From Pseudoduganella guangdongensis (lineage in GTDB: Bacteria; Pseudomonadota; Gammaproteobacteria; Burkholderiales; Burkholderiaceae_D): a DNA stretch of 64,000 nucleotides. The notes under the pieces are model-generated. The model worked only from the letters and a program-made list of their open reading frames with translations. It was not told the origin of the DNA and did not search any database. Location of the stretch: assembly GCF_009857475.1 (NCBI RefSeq), contig NZ_WWCJ01000002.1:248001-312000 (forward strand), read 5' to 3'. Positions 1 to 8,748 of the stretch are shown here, one piece after another. The number at the start of each line of letters is the position of its first letter. Within the stretch, counting starts at the first letter, position 1. The position numbers were made by a program, and so were the translations under genes.

Positions 1-1
1 C

Positions 2-730
2 AGCTTGCTCGTGGCCGTATTGTCCAGCGCCGTGCTGGGCGCATTGATGGGCGGCCTGGCGATCCGGCGGCAAGGCATTTACTTCTCCATGATCACGCTG
101 GCTTTGGCGCAGATGGTGTATTTTGGCGCGCTGCGTTTTACAGATTTCACCGGCGGCGAAGACGGCCTGCAAGGCGTCCCGCGCGGCAAACTGTTCGGCG
201 TGCTGGACCTGGGCAACGACCTGGCGATGTACTACGTAGTGCTCGGGATCTTCATCGCAGGCTTCGCGCTGATTGTGCGGACGGTGCATTCCCCGTTCGG
301 CCAGGTGCTGAAAGCGATTAAGGAGAACGAACCGCGCGCCATGTCGCTCGGCTACGACGTGGACCGCTACAAGTTGGTGGCGTTCGTATTGTCCGCCTCA
401 CTGGCGGCCCTGGCCGGCGCCACGAAGACGATTGTGCTTGGCTTCGAGACCTTGACCGACGTGCACTGGACCATGTCCGGATTGGTTATCCTGATGACGC
501 TGGTAGGCGGCATGGGCACCCTGGCCGGCCCGATCATCGGTGCCGTGTTGATCATCGCATTGGAAAACAAGCTTGGCGACTTCGGCAGCATGATGGCCAG
601 CAGCACCGGCATCGAATGGTTCAACACTCTAGGCGAAGCAGTCAGCCTGGTGACCGGCCTGATCTTTGTCGCCTGCGTACTCCTGTTCCGCAAAGGCATC
701 GTCGGCGAACTGCTCGCCCGCGCCCGCTGA
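2..730 (+). CDS. Branched-chain amino-acid-type ABC transporter permease LivM, 3' part (5' end outside window)
   Basis: Inner-membrane permease subunit of a hydrophobic amino acid / amide ABC importer. The reading frame is open from the first bases, so the gene begins upstream of the window; about 242 residues are visible. They contain several hydrophobic segments, the GGEDGLQG loop and the FGQVLKAIKENEPRA coupling-loop motif typical of LivM, followed by the conserved GGMGTLAGPIIGA stretch near the C-terminus. The gene ends directly before a RAYT element, so any downstream operon partner on this side is missing. A second, complete Liv system lies at 54-59 kb, so this is a separate paralogous importer. 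The substrate cannot be told from the sequence (branched-chain amino acid, urea or another acid). Confidence 0.88.
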   Translation, partial: SLLVAVLSSAVLGALMGGLAIRRQGIYFSMITLALAQMVYFGALRFTDFTGGEDGLQGVPRGKLFGVLDLGNDLAMYYVVLGIFIAGFALIVRTVHSPFGQVLKAIKENEPRAMSLGYDVDRYKLVAFVLSASLAALAGATKTIVLGFETLTDVHWTMSGLVILMTLVGGMGTLAGPIIGAVLIIALENKLGDFGSMMASSTGIEWFNTLGEAVSLVTGLIFVACVLLFRKGIVGELLARAR

Positions 731-771
731 GCCTGTGGCAACCTTGGGGTCAGACCCTTTGGTTGACACGG
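731..771 (+). repeat. Left arm of 41-bp inverted repeat flanking the RAYT transposase
   Basis: The arm matches the reverse complement of 1600-1640 at 37 of 41 positions, including a perfect 23-base core at 739-761. Within the arm lies GGGGTCAGACCC, and its outer parts (GGCAACC and GGTTGAC) are nearly complementary, so one arm alone can fold as a REP-type hairpin. It starts one base after the upstream permease stop codon. Confidence 0.9.
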
Positions 772-773
772 AC

Positions 774-1538
774 TCAACCGTCTAGCTCGGGGAAGCTGAT
801 GATGGCACGACTGATTGTCCGGGTCGACACGCCGAAGAATGCGCTGATTTGCTCTCGTGTATGGGCGCAGGATTGGAATGCCCTCGCCATTGCTTCGGTT
901 TGATTGGGGTATTTGTCAGCGTACTCTTGTAGGGATAGCGCTTGCTCGCGCTTTTCGTTTGGCGTCTGACGGTAGAACTGCAGGGGATTCTGCATCTGTA
1001 TGCCAGCCATGACGAAGGCTGCGTAGCGAGGCGTTGGTTCGTCGCACTCGAACTGGCCGAGGATCCATTTGGTCTCCAGCCAGATTGGCGCTGCTTCGGG
1101 CGCGAGGATGTAGCGGTGGTGGCTCCATTTCCAGTCGGCTGGATTCTCCACCAGCTTCGCCCGTACCGGATTCAGCACCACATAACGGGCCACAGCCAAT
1201 AGTTGCTGGATATGCTTGACTAGCACCGCATGGAAGCGTCCTTGAATGACGTGCCCCGAGGTTCCATGCCGCTTGTTGAAATGCTGGCAATACCGCGCGT
1301 TCAACATATGCATGGCTTCGGATAGGTTGGGGATAGGGGTTTCAATCAGCAGGTGGTAATGATTCGGCATCAGGCAATAGCCCATCACCTTGATGGAATA
1401 TTTCCCTGCAACTTCCCCCAGCAGATCGAGCCAGATCAAGTGGTCGCGCTCATCCAGGAATATGGGAGCACGCCGATTTCCACGTGAAGTCACATGATAA
1501 ATCGCGCCAGGAAATAGAATGCGTAATGGTCGGCTCAT
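774..1538 (-). CDS. REP-associated tyrosine transposase (RAYT, IS200-like Y1 family)
   Basis: Single-strand DNA transposase/nuclease expected to nick at REP hairpins. The 254-residue protein starts with MSRPLR and shows the N-terminal YHVTSRGN motif, the metal-binding HUH motif as H60-Y61-H62 (context MPNHYHLL), and the candidate catalytic tyrosine Y119 in the family signature YVVLNPVRA. A C-terminal extension with a helix-turn-helix-like segment (STRTISRAI) is present. Length and motifs are intact, so the gene appears functional rather than decayed. The stop codon lies 3 bp inside the left REP arm boundary. TnpA of IS200/IS605 is shorter and lacks this NPVRA motif, hence the RAYT assignment. 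Confidence 0.93.
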   Translation of the reverse strand: MSRPLRILFPGAIYHVTSRGNRRAPIFLDERDHLIWLDLLGEVAGKYSIKVMGYCLMPNHYHLLIETPIPNLSEAMHMLNARYCQHFNKRHGTSGHVIQGRFHAVLVKHIQQLLAVARYVVLNPVRAKLVENPADWKWSHHRYILAPEAAPIWLETKWILGQFECDEPTPRYAAFVMAGIQMQNPLQFYRQTPNEKREQALSLQEYADKYPNQTEAMARAFQSCAHTREQISAFFGVSTRTISRAIISFPELDG

Positions 1539-1599
1539 GCTCCCACCTTAGCCCAAAGGGTATCGGAGACCTTGATCCTGCTCAGGGTATTTGCTTAGC

Positions 1600-1640
1600 C
1601 CGTGGCAAGCAAAGGGTCTGACCCCAAGGTTGACACGGGC
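1600..1640 (-). repeat. Right arm of 41-bp inverted repeat flanking the RAYT transposase
   Basis: Inverted partner of 731-771. The perfect 23-base core is at 1610-1632. Here the outer palindrome GTGTCAACC is better conserved on one side, so the two arms differ at four positions in ways that complement each other's hairpin decay. The open frame of the downstream permease can be read back into this repeat, which is one reason not to start that gene here. Confidence 0.9.
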
Positions 1641-1703
1641 TCGGCAGCGGGGGATTGGCTTCCCTCGTACAATGGCGGACTTGCGTGTATTGCTGGGGTT
1701 GAG

Positions 1704-2465
1704 ATGGTTGAGTATGGCTTGTTGGCGGGGGCTGCCTTTGCGGCGGGTTTTGTGGATGCTGTCGTGGGCGGTGGTGGGTTGATCCAGATTCCGGCGCTGT
1801 TCTCGGCGATGGGTAGCACGCCTCCGGCTACCTTGCTGGGGACGAATAAGGTTGCCAGCGTTTTTGGTACCAGCGCGGCAGCCGTGAATTATGCGCGTCG
1901 GACACAGATCGCGTGGTCGACCGTGGCGCCGGCGGCAATCGCGGCTTTCCTGTTTGCCTTCCTTGGCGCCTTTACCGTGACCAGGATCCCTCCTGATTTC
2001 CTCCGCGGCTTGCTGCCGTTCGTACTGCTGGCAGTGGCCGCCTATACCTTTTACCGCAAGGATCTGGGCAGCGTTCATGCGCCGCTGCACTCCGGCACCA
2101 AGGAGCGCATCCTGGCGGTGCTGGTGGGGGCGGGCATCGGCTTTTACGATGGCTTCTTTGGACCGGGGACCGGCAGCTTCCTGGTGTTCCTCTTCGTGCG
2201 CAGTTTTGGCTTTGACTTCCTGGGCGCTTCGGCTGCGGCAAAGGTGGTGAATGTGGCCTGTAATGTGGCGGCCATCGGGTTGTTCGGTATCACGGGCAAT
2301 ATCATTTGGCTGCTGGGCTTGACCATGGCGGTGTTCCAAGTGGCCGGTTCGGTGCTGGGCACCAAGCTGGCGCTGAAGCACGGTAGTGAGTTTGTGCGGC
2401 GTTTGTTCCTGGTTGTGGTGGTGCTTTTGATCGTCAAGACTGGGTACGACGCTTGGTTTAAGTAA
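1704..2465 (+). CDS. TauE/SafE (TSUP) family membrane permease
   Basis: Predicted inner-membrane exporter/permease of the TSUP superfamily, members of which move sulfite, sulfoacetate or other organosulfur anions; the substrate here is unknown. The 253-residue protein is almost entirely hydrophobic and shows the internal duplication typical of the family: GFVDAVVGGGG near the N-terminus and GFYDGFFGPGTGS about residue 140. The frame is open upstream to 1602 but that extension encodes a non-hydrophobic stretch reading through the REP arm, so ATG 1704, just downstream of GGGGTTGAG, is preferred. A strong terminator follows at 2491. Confidence 0.88.
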   Translation: MVEYGLLAGAAFAAGFVDAVVGGGGLIQIPALFSAMGSTPPATLLGTNKVASVFGTSAAAVNYARRTQIAWSTVAPAAIAAFLFAFLGAFTVTRIPPDFLRGLLPFVLLAVAAYTFYRKDLGSVHAPLHSGTKERILAVLVGAGIGFYDGFFGPGTGSFLVFLFVRSFGFDFLGASAAAKVVNVACNVAAIGLFGITGNIIWLLGLTMAVFQVAGSVLGTKLALKHGSEFVRRLFLVVVVLLIVKTGYDAWFK

Positions 2466-2469
2466 ATAT

Positions 2470-2485
2470 TGTTTCACGTGAAACA
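2470..2485. promoter_or_regulatory. parS centromere site 1
   Basis: The 16-mer TGTTTCACGTGAAACA is the exact consensus ParB-binding parS palindrome. It lies 4 bp after the TauE/SafE stop codon and 3.6 kb upstream of the parB gene of this window, as expected for an origin-proximal region. Confidence 0.96.
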
Positions 2486-2490
2486 GCTGA

Positions 2491-2515
2491 GGCCGGGTGA
2501 TCCCGGCCTTTTTTT
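2491..2515 (+). terminator. Intrinsic terminator between the two parS sites
   Basis: GGCCGGG at 2491-2497 and CCCGGCC at 2502-2508 form a perfect 7-bp stem with a 4-base loop followed by seven T residues (2509-2515). It terminates transcription from the TauE/SafE gene before mnmG. Confidence 0.92.
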
Positions 2516-2530
2516 GTTCCACGTGAAACA
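2515..2530. promoter_or_regulatory. parS centromere site 2
   Basis: TGTTCCACGTGAAACA, one substitution from the consensus parS (position 5, T to C). It begins on the last T of the terminator tract, so the two parS sites bracket the terminator with 45 bp start to start. Confidence 0.94.
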
Positions 2531-2559
2531 TTGCTCGCAAAAATATCCTGCCCAAAAAA

Positions 2560-2586
2560 TTCGCAACCGGGAAAAAACTTTATAAT
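2560..2586 (+). promoter_or_regulatory. Probable promoter of mnmG-rsmG
   Basis: A perfect -10 hexamer TATAAT is at 2581-2586. A weak -35-like TTCGCA lies at 2560-2565 with a 15-bp spacer. Transcription would start near 2593, about 30 bases before the mnmG ATG, which argues against the upstream TTG at 2592 as start codon. Confidence 0.65.
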
Positions 2587-2621
2587 CTCGGTTGATCCCA
2601 CGCTTTCCCCCATTTTCTACC

Positions 2622-4550
2622 ATGCTATTTCCTACTGAATTCGACGTTATCGTTGTCGGCGGCGGTCACGCCGGTACCGAGGCGGCCCTTGCTTCGGCCC
2701 GGATGGGTCAGAAGACCCTCCTGTTGACCCACAACATTGAGACCCTGGGCCAGATGTCGTGCAACCCATCCATCGGCGGTATCGGCAAAGGCCATCTGGT
2801 CAAAGAAGTCGATGCGATGGGTGGCGCCATGGCCATCGCTACCGATGAGTCGGGCATCCAGTTCCGCATCCTGAACTCGTCCAAGGGCCCTGCCGTACGT
2901 GCGACGCGTGCGCAAGCCGACCGCATCCTGTACAAGGCGGCTATCCGCCATCGCCTGGAAAACCAGCCGAACCTGTGGCTGTTCCAGCAGGCGGTGGATG
3001 ACCTGATGGTGGAGGGCGACCGTGTCGTCGGCGCCGTGACCCAGATTGGCCTGAAGTTCCTGGGCCGCGCTGTCGTGCTGACGGCCGGTACTTTCCTGGA
3101 CGGGAAGATCCACGTTGGCTTGCAGAATTTCTCGGCCGGCCGTGCCGGCGATCCGCCGGCGATCTCGCTGTCGGCGCGCCTGAAAGAATTGAAGCTGCCG
3201 CAGGGCCGTTTGAAGACCGGCACGCCGCCGCGTATCGATGGCCGCAGCATCGATTTTTCGCAAATGACCGAGCAGCCGGGCGACCTGGACCCGGTGCCGG
3301 TATTCTCGGTGATGGGTAATGCGTCCATGCATCCGCAGCAGCTGCCGTGCTGGGTGACTCATACCAACCAGAAAACCCACGACATTATCCGTGGCGGCCT
3401 GGACCGCAGCCCGATGTACACCGGCGTGATTGAGGGCGTCGGCCCGCGCTATTGCCCGTCGATCGAGGATAAGATCCATCGCTTCTCAGCCAAGGAATCG
3501 CACCAGATTTTCCTGGAGCCGGAGGGCCTGACGACCCACGAGTTCTACCCGAACGGTATCTCGACCAGCCTGCCATTCGATGTGCAGATCGAGCTGGTGC
3601 GTTCGATGAAGGGCATGGAAAACGCCCACATCCTGCGTCCGGGCTACGCGATTGAGTACGACTATTTCGATCCGCGCGGCCTGAAAGCGTCGCTGGAAAC
3701 CAAGGCGATCAACGGTTTGTTCTTCGCCGGCCAGATCAACGGCACTACCGGTTACGAGGAAGCAGCGGCCCAAGGCATGCTGGCGGGTATCAACGCCGCG
3801 CTGCAAACCAAGGGCGAGGAAGCCTGGACGCCGGCGCGTTCGGAAGCTTACCTGGGCGTGCTGGTGGATGACCTGGTGACCCAGGGCGTGCAGGAACCGT
3901 ACCGTATGTTCACCAGCCGCGCGGAATACCGCTTGAGCCTGCGCGAAGACAACGCTGACATGCGCCTGACAGAAATCGGGCGTAAGCTGGGTGTGGTTGG
4001 CGATGCGCAGTGGGAGGCTTTCGACCGCAAGCGCGAGTCGGTGGCGAAGGAGCTGGAACGCCTGAAAGCGACCTGGGTCACCCCGCGCATCCTGGCGGCG
4101 GCCGAGTCGGAACGTGTAATTGGCCAGGCTATCGAGCGTGAATATTCGCTGGCGGATTTGCTGCGCCGTCCGGGTGTGGAGTACGCAAAACTGATGACCA
4201 TGACCGGTAACGACGGCCAGGCGCTGGCCGGTCCGGGTGTGGAAGACGAGGCGGTAAAAGAGCAGATCGAGATCACCCTGAAGTATTCGGGCTATATCGA
4301 TCGCCAGTTGCGCGAAGTGGAGCGTCACGAGCATTACGAGAACCTGAAGCTGCCGGAGGGCTTCAACTACGCTGACATTACGGCGTTGTCGATGGAAGTG
4401 CGCCAGAAGCTGCAGAAGCATCGTCCGGAAACCCTGGGCCAGGCTTCGCGTATTTCGGGCGTGACGCCGGCGGCGATTTCGCTGCTGCTGGTGCACTTGA
4501 AGAAGGCCGGTTACGGCGGTTTTGTGACCCTGAAAGATGAGGCTGCTTGA
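2622..4550 (+). CDS. mnmG: tRNA uridine-5-carboxymethylaminomethyl(34) synthesis enzyme MnmG
   Basis: FAD-dependent enzyme that, with MnmE, installs the carboxymethylaminomethyl group on U34 of tRNAs reading NNA/NNG codons. The 642-residue length is normal for the family. The N-terminal dinucleotide-binding motif GGGHAG is at residues 13-18, followed by CNPSIGG and, in the middle, the family signature GGLDRSPMY; the C-terminal helical tRNA/MnmE-binding domain is complete. The ATG at 2622 gives the normal N-terminus ([15 protein letters not shown]). The gene is first in an operon with rsmG, whose ATG overlaps its stop codon by one base. The protein is cytosolic. Confidence 0.97.
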   Translation: MLFPTEFDVIVVGGGHAGTEAALASARMGQKTLLLTHNIETLGQMSCNPSIGGIGKGHLVKEVDAMGGAMAIATDESGIQFRILNSSKGPAVRATRAQADRILYKAAIRHRLENQPNLWLFQQAVDDLMVEGDRVVGAVTQIGLKFLGRAVVLTAGTFLDGKIHVGLQNFSAGRAGDPPAISLSARLKELKLPQGRLKTGTPPRIDGRSIDFSQMTEQPGDLDPVPVFSVMGNASMHPQQLPCWVTHTNQKTHDIIRGGLDRSPMYTGVIEGVGPRYCPSIEDKIHRFSAKESHQIFLEPEGLTTHEFYPNGISTSLPFDVQIELVRSMKGMENAHILRPGYAIEYDYFDPRGLKASLETKAINGLFFAGQINGTTGYEEAAAQGMLAGINAALQTKGEEAWTPARSEAYLGVLVDDLVTQGVQEPYRMFTSRAEYRLSLREDNADMRLTEIGRKLGVVGDAQWEAFDRKRESVAKELERLKATWVTPRILAAAESERVIGQAIEREYSLADLLRRPGVEYAKLMTMTGNDGQALAGPGVEDEAVKEQIEITLKYSGYIDRQLREVERHEHYENLKLPEGFNYADITALSMEVRQKLQKHRPETLGQASRISGVTPAAISLLLVHLKKAGYGGFVTLKDEAA

Positions 4551-5194
4551 TGGCGGTGTTTGATCGCGCCGCATTGGCGCTGGTGTTGAAGAATGGTGTT
4601 GCGCAGCTGGACCTGGGCCTGAGCGAAGCACAGCAGGAGAAACTGCTGGACTACCTGGCCCTGCTGAACAAGTGGAACAAGGTGTATAACCTGACGGCCG
4701 TGCGCGACCCGATGGAGATGATGACCCTGCATGTGCTGGATTCGCTGGCGTCGTTGCCGGCCTTCCGCAACGCGCAGAATGTGCTGGACGTTGGGGCAGG
4801 GGGCGGATTGCCGGGCATGGTGCTGGCAATTGCGCGGCCGGACATGAAGGTGTCGATGATCGATATCGTGCACAAGAAGACGGCCTTCCTGAACCAGGTG
4901 AAGGCGGAGCTGGAGCTGGGCAACGTAACGGTGTACACGAAGAAGGTGCAGGAACTGCAGGTTAAGACGCCTTACGACGTCATCACCTCGCGGGCTTTCG
5001 CGGACCTGAGCGATTTTGTGAACTGGTCCGGGCACCTGCTGGCAGAGGGCGGGCAATTCATCGCCTTGAAAGGGACGGCGCCAGCAGAGGAGCGCGAGCG
5101 ACTGCCAGACCCCTGGAAAGTGAACGAGCTACAGCCATTGAACGTACCGGGATTGGATGCGCAGCGCCACCTGGTTTTCATCGGCAGGGCATAA
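4550..5194 (+). CDS. rsmG: 16S rRNA (guanine(527)-N(7))-methyltransferase RsmG
   Basis: AdoMet-dependent methyltransferase that makes m7G527 in 16S rRNA (streptomycin-site region). The 214-residue protein carries the family N-terminal helix motif LNKWNKVYNLTA (residues 39-50) and the AdoMet-binding loop VGAGGGLPG (81-89). ATG 4550 overlaps the mnmG stop as TGATG, so the two genes are translationally coupled. An additional TTG three bases upstream is open but unnecessary. The gene is followed by an AT-rich 88-bp region and parA, the classical gid-par order near bacterial replication origins. Confidence 0.96.
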   Translation: MAVFDRAALALVLKNGVAQLDLGLSEAQQEKLLDYLALLNKWNKVYNLTAVRDPMEMMTLHVLDSLASLPAFRNAQNVLDVGAGGGLPGMVLAIARPDMKVSMIDIVHKKTAFLNQVKAELELGNVTVYTKKVQELQVKTPYDVITSRAFADLSDFVNWSGHLLAEGGQFIALKGTAPAEERERLPDPWKVNELQPLNVPGLDAQRHLVFIGRA

Positions 5195-5200
5195 CTGACT

Positions 5201-5258
5201 AAACGGTATAAATAATATTAATCGTTTATACGAACTAAATAGTATAAACGGTTTAAAC
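5201..5258. repeat. AT-rich inverted repeats upstream of parA
   Basis: In an otherwise GC-rich region the rsmG-parA spacer is strikingly AT-rich. CGTTTATAC (5223-5231) and GTATAAACG (5242-5250) form a perfect 9-bp inverted repeat with a 10-base spacer. A related AAACGGTATAAA (5201-5212) and the 8-bp palindrome GTTTAAAC (5251-5258) flank it. The arrangement looks like an operator or promoter for parA, but no protein-binding assignment is possible from sequence. Confidence 0.7.
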
Positions 5259-5282
5259 AATATAAAACATTTCAACCAATAC

Positions 5283-6053
5283 ATGGCCAAAATTTTCTGT
5301 GTAGCAAATCAAAAGGGCGGCGTAGGTAAGACTACCACGACCGTTAACCTGGCCGCCGGCCTGGCCAAACTGAATCAGCGAGTGTTGCTGGTTGACCTCG
5401 ACCCGCAGGGCAATGCCACGATGGGTGCGGGCATCAACAAAGCCGGTCTCGCATCATCCACTTATGAAGTCCTGCTCGGCAGTGCCGACATCGCCACTGC
5501 GCGCCAGCGTTCGGAAGCGGGGCGCTTTGATGTGCTGCCGGCCAATCGTGAGCTGGCTGGCGCGGAAGTGGAGATGGTGGAACTGGAGAACCGTGAGCGT
5601 CGCCTGCGCGATGCACTGGCCCTGGTCGCCAAGGATTACGACTTCGTGCTGATCGACTGCCCGCCTGCGCTGTCGATGCTGACTTTGAACGGCTTGTGCG
5701 CAGCGCACGGCGTGATCATTCCGATGCAGTGCGAGTACTACGCGCTGGAAGGTTTGTCCGACCTGGTGAACACCATCAAGAAGGTGCACGCCAACCTGAA
5801 CCCGGATTTGAAGATCATCGGTTTGCTGCGCGTGATGTTCGATCCGCGCATGACCCTGTCGCAGCAAGTATCGGCCCAGCTGGAGCAGCACTTCGGCGAC
5901 AAGGTGTTCAAGACGATTATTCCGCGCAATGTGCGATTGGCCGAGGCACCGTCCTACGGCATGCCTGGCGTGACCTTCGACCCGGCGTCGAAAGGGGCGC
6001 AGGCTTACATCGCCTTCGGCGCGGAGATGGTTAAACGTATCAAGAAAATGTAA
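5283..6053 (+). CDS. parA: Chromosome-partitioning ATPase ParA (Soj)
   Basis: ParA-type ATPase that binds DNA non-specifically in its ATP form and, with ParB-parS, moves the origin region during segregation. The 256-residue protein starts directly with the ATPase fold (no HTH extension, so chromosomal ParA/Soj type) and has the deviant Walker A KGGVGKT at residues 11-17 and the DLDPQGN motif around residue 40. No Shine-Dalgarno is visible before ATG 5283; the leader is AT-rich and contains an inverted repeat. parB follows after 14 bases. Cytosolic and nucleoid-associated. Confidence 0.96.
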   Translation: MAKIFCVANQKGGVGKTTTTVNLAAGLAKLNQRVLLVDLDPQGNATMGAGINKAGLASSTYEVLLGSADIATARQRSEAGRFDVLPANRELAGAEVEMVELENRERRLRDALALVAKDYDFVLIDCPPALSMLTLNGLCAAHGVIIPMQCEYYALEGLSDLVNTIKKVHANLNPDLKIIGLLRVMFDPRMTLSQQVSAQLEQHFGDKVFKTIIPRNVRLAEAPSYGMPGVTFDPASKGAQAYIAFGAEMVKRIKKM

Positions 6054-6058
6054 TCGAG

Positions 6059-6067
6059 TTATCCACA
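6059..6067 (+). promoter_or_regulatory. Perfect DnaA-box 9-mer in the parA-parB junction
   Basis: TTATCCACA, the strong DnaA consensus, occupies most of the 14-base gap between parA and parB and abuts the parB start codon in place of a Shine-Dalgarno. The same 9-mer also occurs by chance inside several coding regions here (20967, 25877, 32718, 61969), so function is uncertain. Confidence 0.5.
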
Positions 6068-6955
6068 ATGGCAACCAAAAAAATGAAAGGCCTCGGTCGC
6101 GGCCTGGACGCGCTGCTCGGCGGCGACGAAGACCCATCCAATCCAACCTCGCATCCCACTCCGAACGAAATGTCGGTGCAATTCCTGCAAGCCGGTAAAT
6201 ACCAGCCGCGTACCCAGATGGATGAGGGTGGCCTGGCGGAGCTGGCGGCGTCGATCAAGACCCAGGGCATTATCCAGCCGCTGCTGGTGCGTCCGGTGGG
6301 CATCGATAAGCCGACCGGACATGTCAAATATGAAATCATCGCGGGCGAGCGCCGTTTCCGTGCGGCGCAGCTTGCCGGTTTGGAAACGGTGCCGGTCCTG
6401 GTGAAGGATGTGGACGACACCACCGCGGCGGCGATGGCCCTGATCGAAAACATCCAGCGCGAGGATTTGAATCCGCTGGAAGAGGCGCAGGGTATCCATC
6501 GCCTGATCACGGACTTTTCCTTCACCCATGAGCAGGCGGCGCAGGCGGTGGGGCGTTCGCGTTCGGCGGTGTCGAACTTGCTGCGCTTGCTGAACCTGGC
6601 GGAGCCGGTGCAAACCATGCTGATGGCGGGTGATATCGATATGGGCCACGCGCGTGCTTTGCTGGCGGTGGATGCGGCTTCGCAGATTGCTTTGGCGAAT
6701 GTTGTAATTTCGAAACGCTTGTCGGTGCGTGAGACGGAAAAGCTTGTCCACAACCATATGGAAGAGGCGAAGGCTAAACCTGTGGCCCGGGCGAAGGAGA
6801 AGTCGGGCGATATCAAGCGGCTGGAGGAGGAGCTGTCCGATTCGCTGGCTACTTCGGTTGTGTTCAAGATGGGGGCCAAGGGCAAGGGTCAGATGATTAT
6901 TGACTTTGCCGACCTTGATATCCTCGACGGTGTGATCGCGCGCTTGCGTGGATAA
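6068..6955 (+). CDS. parB: Chromosome-partitioning protein ParB (Spo0J), parS-binding CTPase
   Basis: Binds parS and spreads as a CTP-dependent sliding clamp, stimulating ParA. The 295-residue protein has the basic N-terminal ParA-stimulating motif GLGRGLDALL (residues 8-17), the CTP-binding GERRFR motif (93-98), ENIQREDLNPLEEA, the helix-turn-helix around VGRSRSAVSNLLRLL, and a C-terminal dimerisation domain. Its target parS sites are present in the same window at 2470 and 2515. It is co-transcribed with parA. Confidence 0.97.
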   Translation: MATKKMKGLGRGLDALLGGDEDPSNPTSHPTPNEMSVQFLQAGKYQPRTQMDEGGLAELAASIKTQGIIQPLLVRPVGIDKPTGHVKYEIIAGERRFRAAQLAGLETVPVLVKDVDDTTAAAMALIENIQREDLNPLEEAQGIHRLITDFSFTHEQAAQAVGRSRSAVSNLLRLLNLAEPVQTMLMAGDIDMGHARALLAVDAASQIALANVVISKRLSVRETEKLVHNHMEEAKAKPVARAKEKSGDIKRLEEELSDSLATSVVFKMGAKGKGQMIIDFADLDILDGVIARLRG

Positions 6956-6964
6956 AACCGGTAA

Positions 6965-6997
6965 ACCAGTGCCTGACCCACAGGGTCAGGCACTGGT
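6965..6997. repeat. Perfect 15-bp inverted repeat between parB and atpI
   Basis: ACCAGTGCCTGACCC (6965-6979) is exactly complementary to GGGTCAGGCACTGGT (6983-6997) across a 3-base loop. It starts 9 bp after parB. No T-tract follows, so it is a REP-type palindrome, perhaps also acting as a transcript 3'-end stabiliser. Its GGGTCAG core resembles the arms of the RAYT unit at 731 and 1600. The remainder of the 6956-7159 gap holds a smaller inverted repeat, CGATTAC (7022-7028) with GTAATCG (7036-7042), and the atp promoter. Confidence 0.9.
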
Positions 6998-7106
6998 CTG
7001 CGGCAGCCGCGTGTTCGGTGTCGATTACCTCGGGAGTAATCGCCAGATGCCCACTTTTTCAGCAGAATACCTTGTTGTTAGAGGCGCTTTTTGCAATGCA
7101 CCATGT

Positions 7107-7136
7107 TTGACCTTGGTCATGTAAACCATCTATAAT
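7107..7136 (+). promoter_or_regulatory. Sigma-70 promoter of the atp operon
   Basis: TTGACC (7107-7112) and TATAAT (7131-7136) with an 18-bp spacer are near-consensus. The predicted start near 7143 lies about 17 bases before the atpI ATG. No other good promoter is seen before the terminator at 14182, so it probably drives all nine atp genes. Confidence 0.85.
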
Positions 7137-7159
7137 CCCGTGTCTTTGGGTCTTTAGGA

Positions 7160-7537
7160 ATGTGGCAAGTGAGTGATTCTTCGAGAAGTATCGCCTGGCC
7201 TGTCTTCCGAGTAGTTGCCCTGCAATTAACAATCGCCGTCCTTTTTTCCGCTACCGTGGTTCTTTTTGCCGGGGTGGAGAAAGGCTGGTCCGCAGCCGTG
7301 GGCGGCGGTATGGCAGTAGTCGGTAGCCTGGTGTACGCCTTGATGGTGATGCGCGGCAACGATGATGCAAAGAAAGCATTTCGGACGCACTTCCGCGCCG
7401 AGATGCTGAAGGTATTTGTAACGGCAGTGCTGTTTATTTGCGCACTGGTGCTGTTTAAGTCAGCCGCCTGGATGTGGCTGATCCTGGGATTCGTAGTGGC
7501 GACCCTGGCTTATTGGCTGTCACTGCTCAAGATTTAA
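7160..7537 (+). CDS. atpI: ATP synthase subunit I (AtpI)
   Basis: Small integral membrane protein that assists assembly of the c-ring of the Fo sector; not part of the mature enzyme. The 125 residues hold about four hydrophobic segments (around 15-35, 42-60, 76-95 and 100-122) separated by short polar loops. It is the first gene of the atp operon, as is usual, and its sequence is less conserved than those of the other subunits, so the call leans on position and topology. Confidence 0.88.
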   Translation: MWQVSDSSRSIAWPVFRVVALQLTIAVLFSATVVLFAGVEKGWSAAVGGGMAVVGSLVYALMVMRGNDDAKKAFRTHFRAEMLKVFVTAVLFICALVLFKSAAWMWLILGFVVATLAYWLSLLKI

Positions 7538-8707
<1,170 letters not shown>

Positions 8708-8748
8708 TCTTTCTCCTGAATTTGGAGAAAATCTCTTAGGAGCAAGGT

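Larger units (their letters stand above)
731..1640. mobile_element. RAYT/REP unit: transposase gene between two inverted REP arms
   Basis: A self-contained unit of about 910 bp consisting of a Y1 (HUH) transposase gene on the minus strand bounded by near-identical inverted palindromic arms at 731-771 and 1600-1640. REP-associated tyrosine transposases are known to be flanked by the REP palindromes they act on. There is no TnpB gene and no obvious target-site duplication, which fits this class rather than a cut-and-paste IS. It separates the truncated-in-view LivM gene from the TauE/SafE gene. Confidence 0.85.

Noticed and set aside
731..1640. IS200/IS605 element with TnpB or guide RNA
   Set aside because: No TnpB gene; the transposase has the RAYT-specific YVxxNPVRA motif and REP-type flanks.
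1602..1703. Upstream extension of the TauE/SafE gene
   Set aside because: It reads through the REP arm and adds a polar stretch before the first membrane helix; ATG 1704 has the better context.
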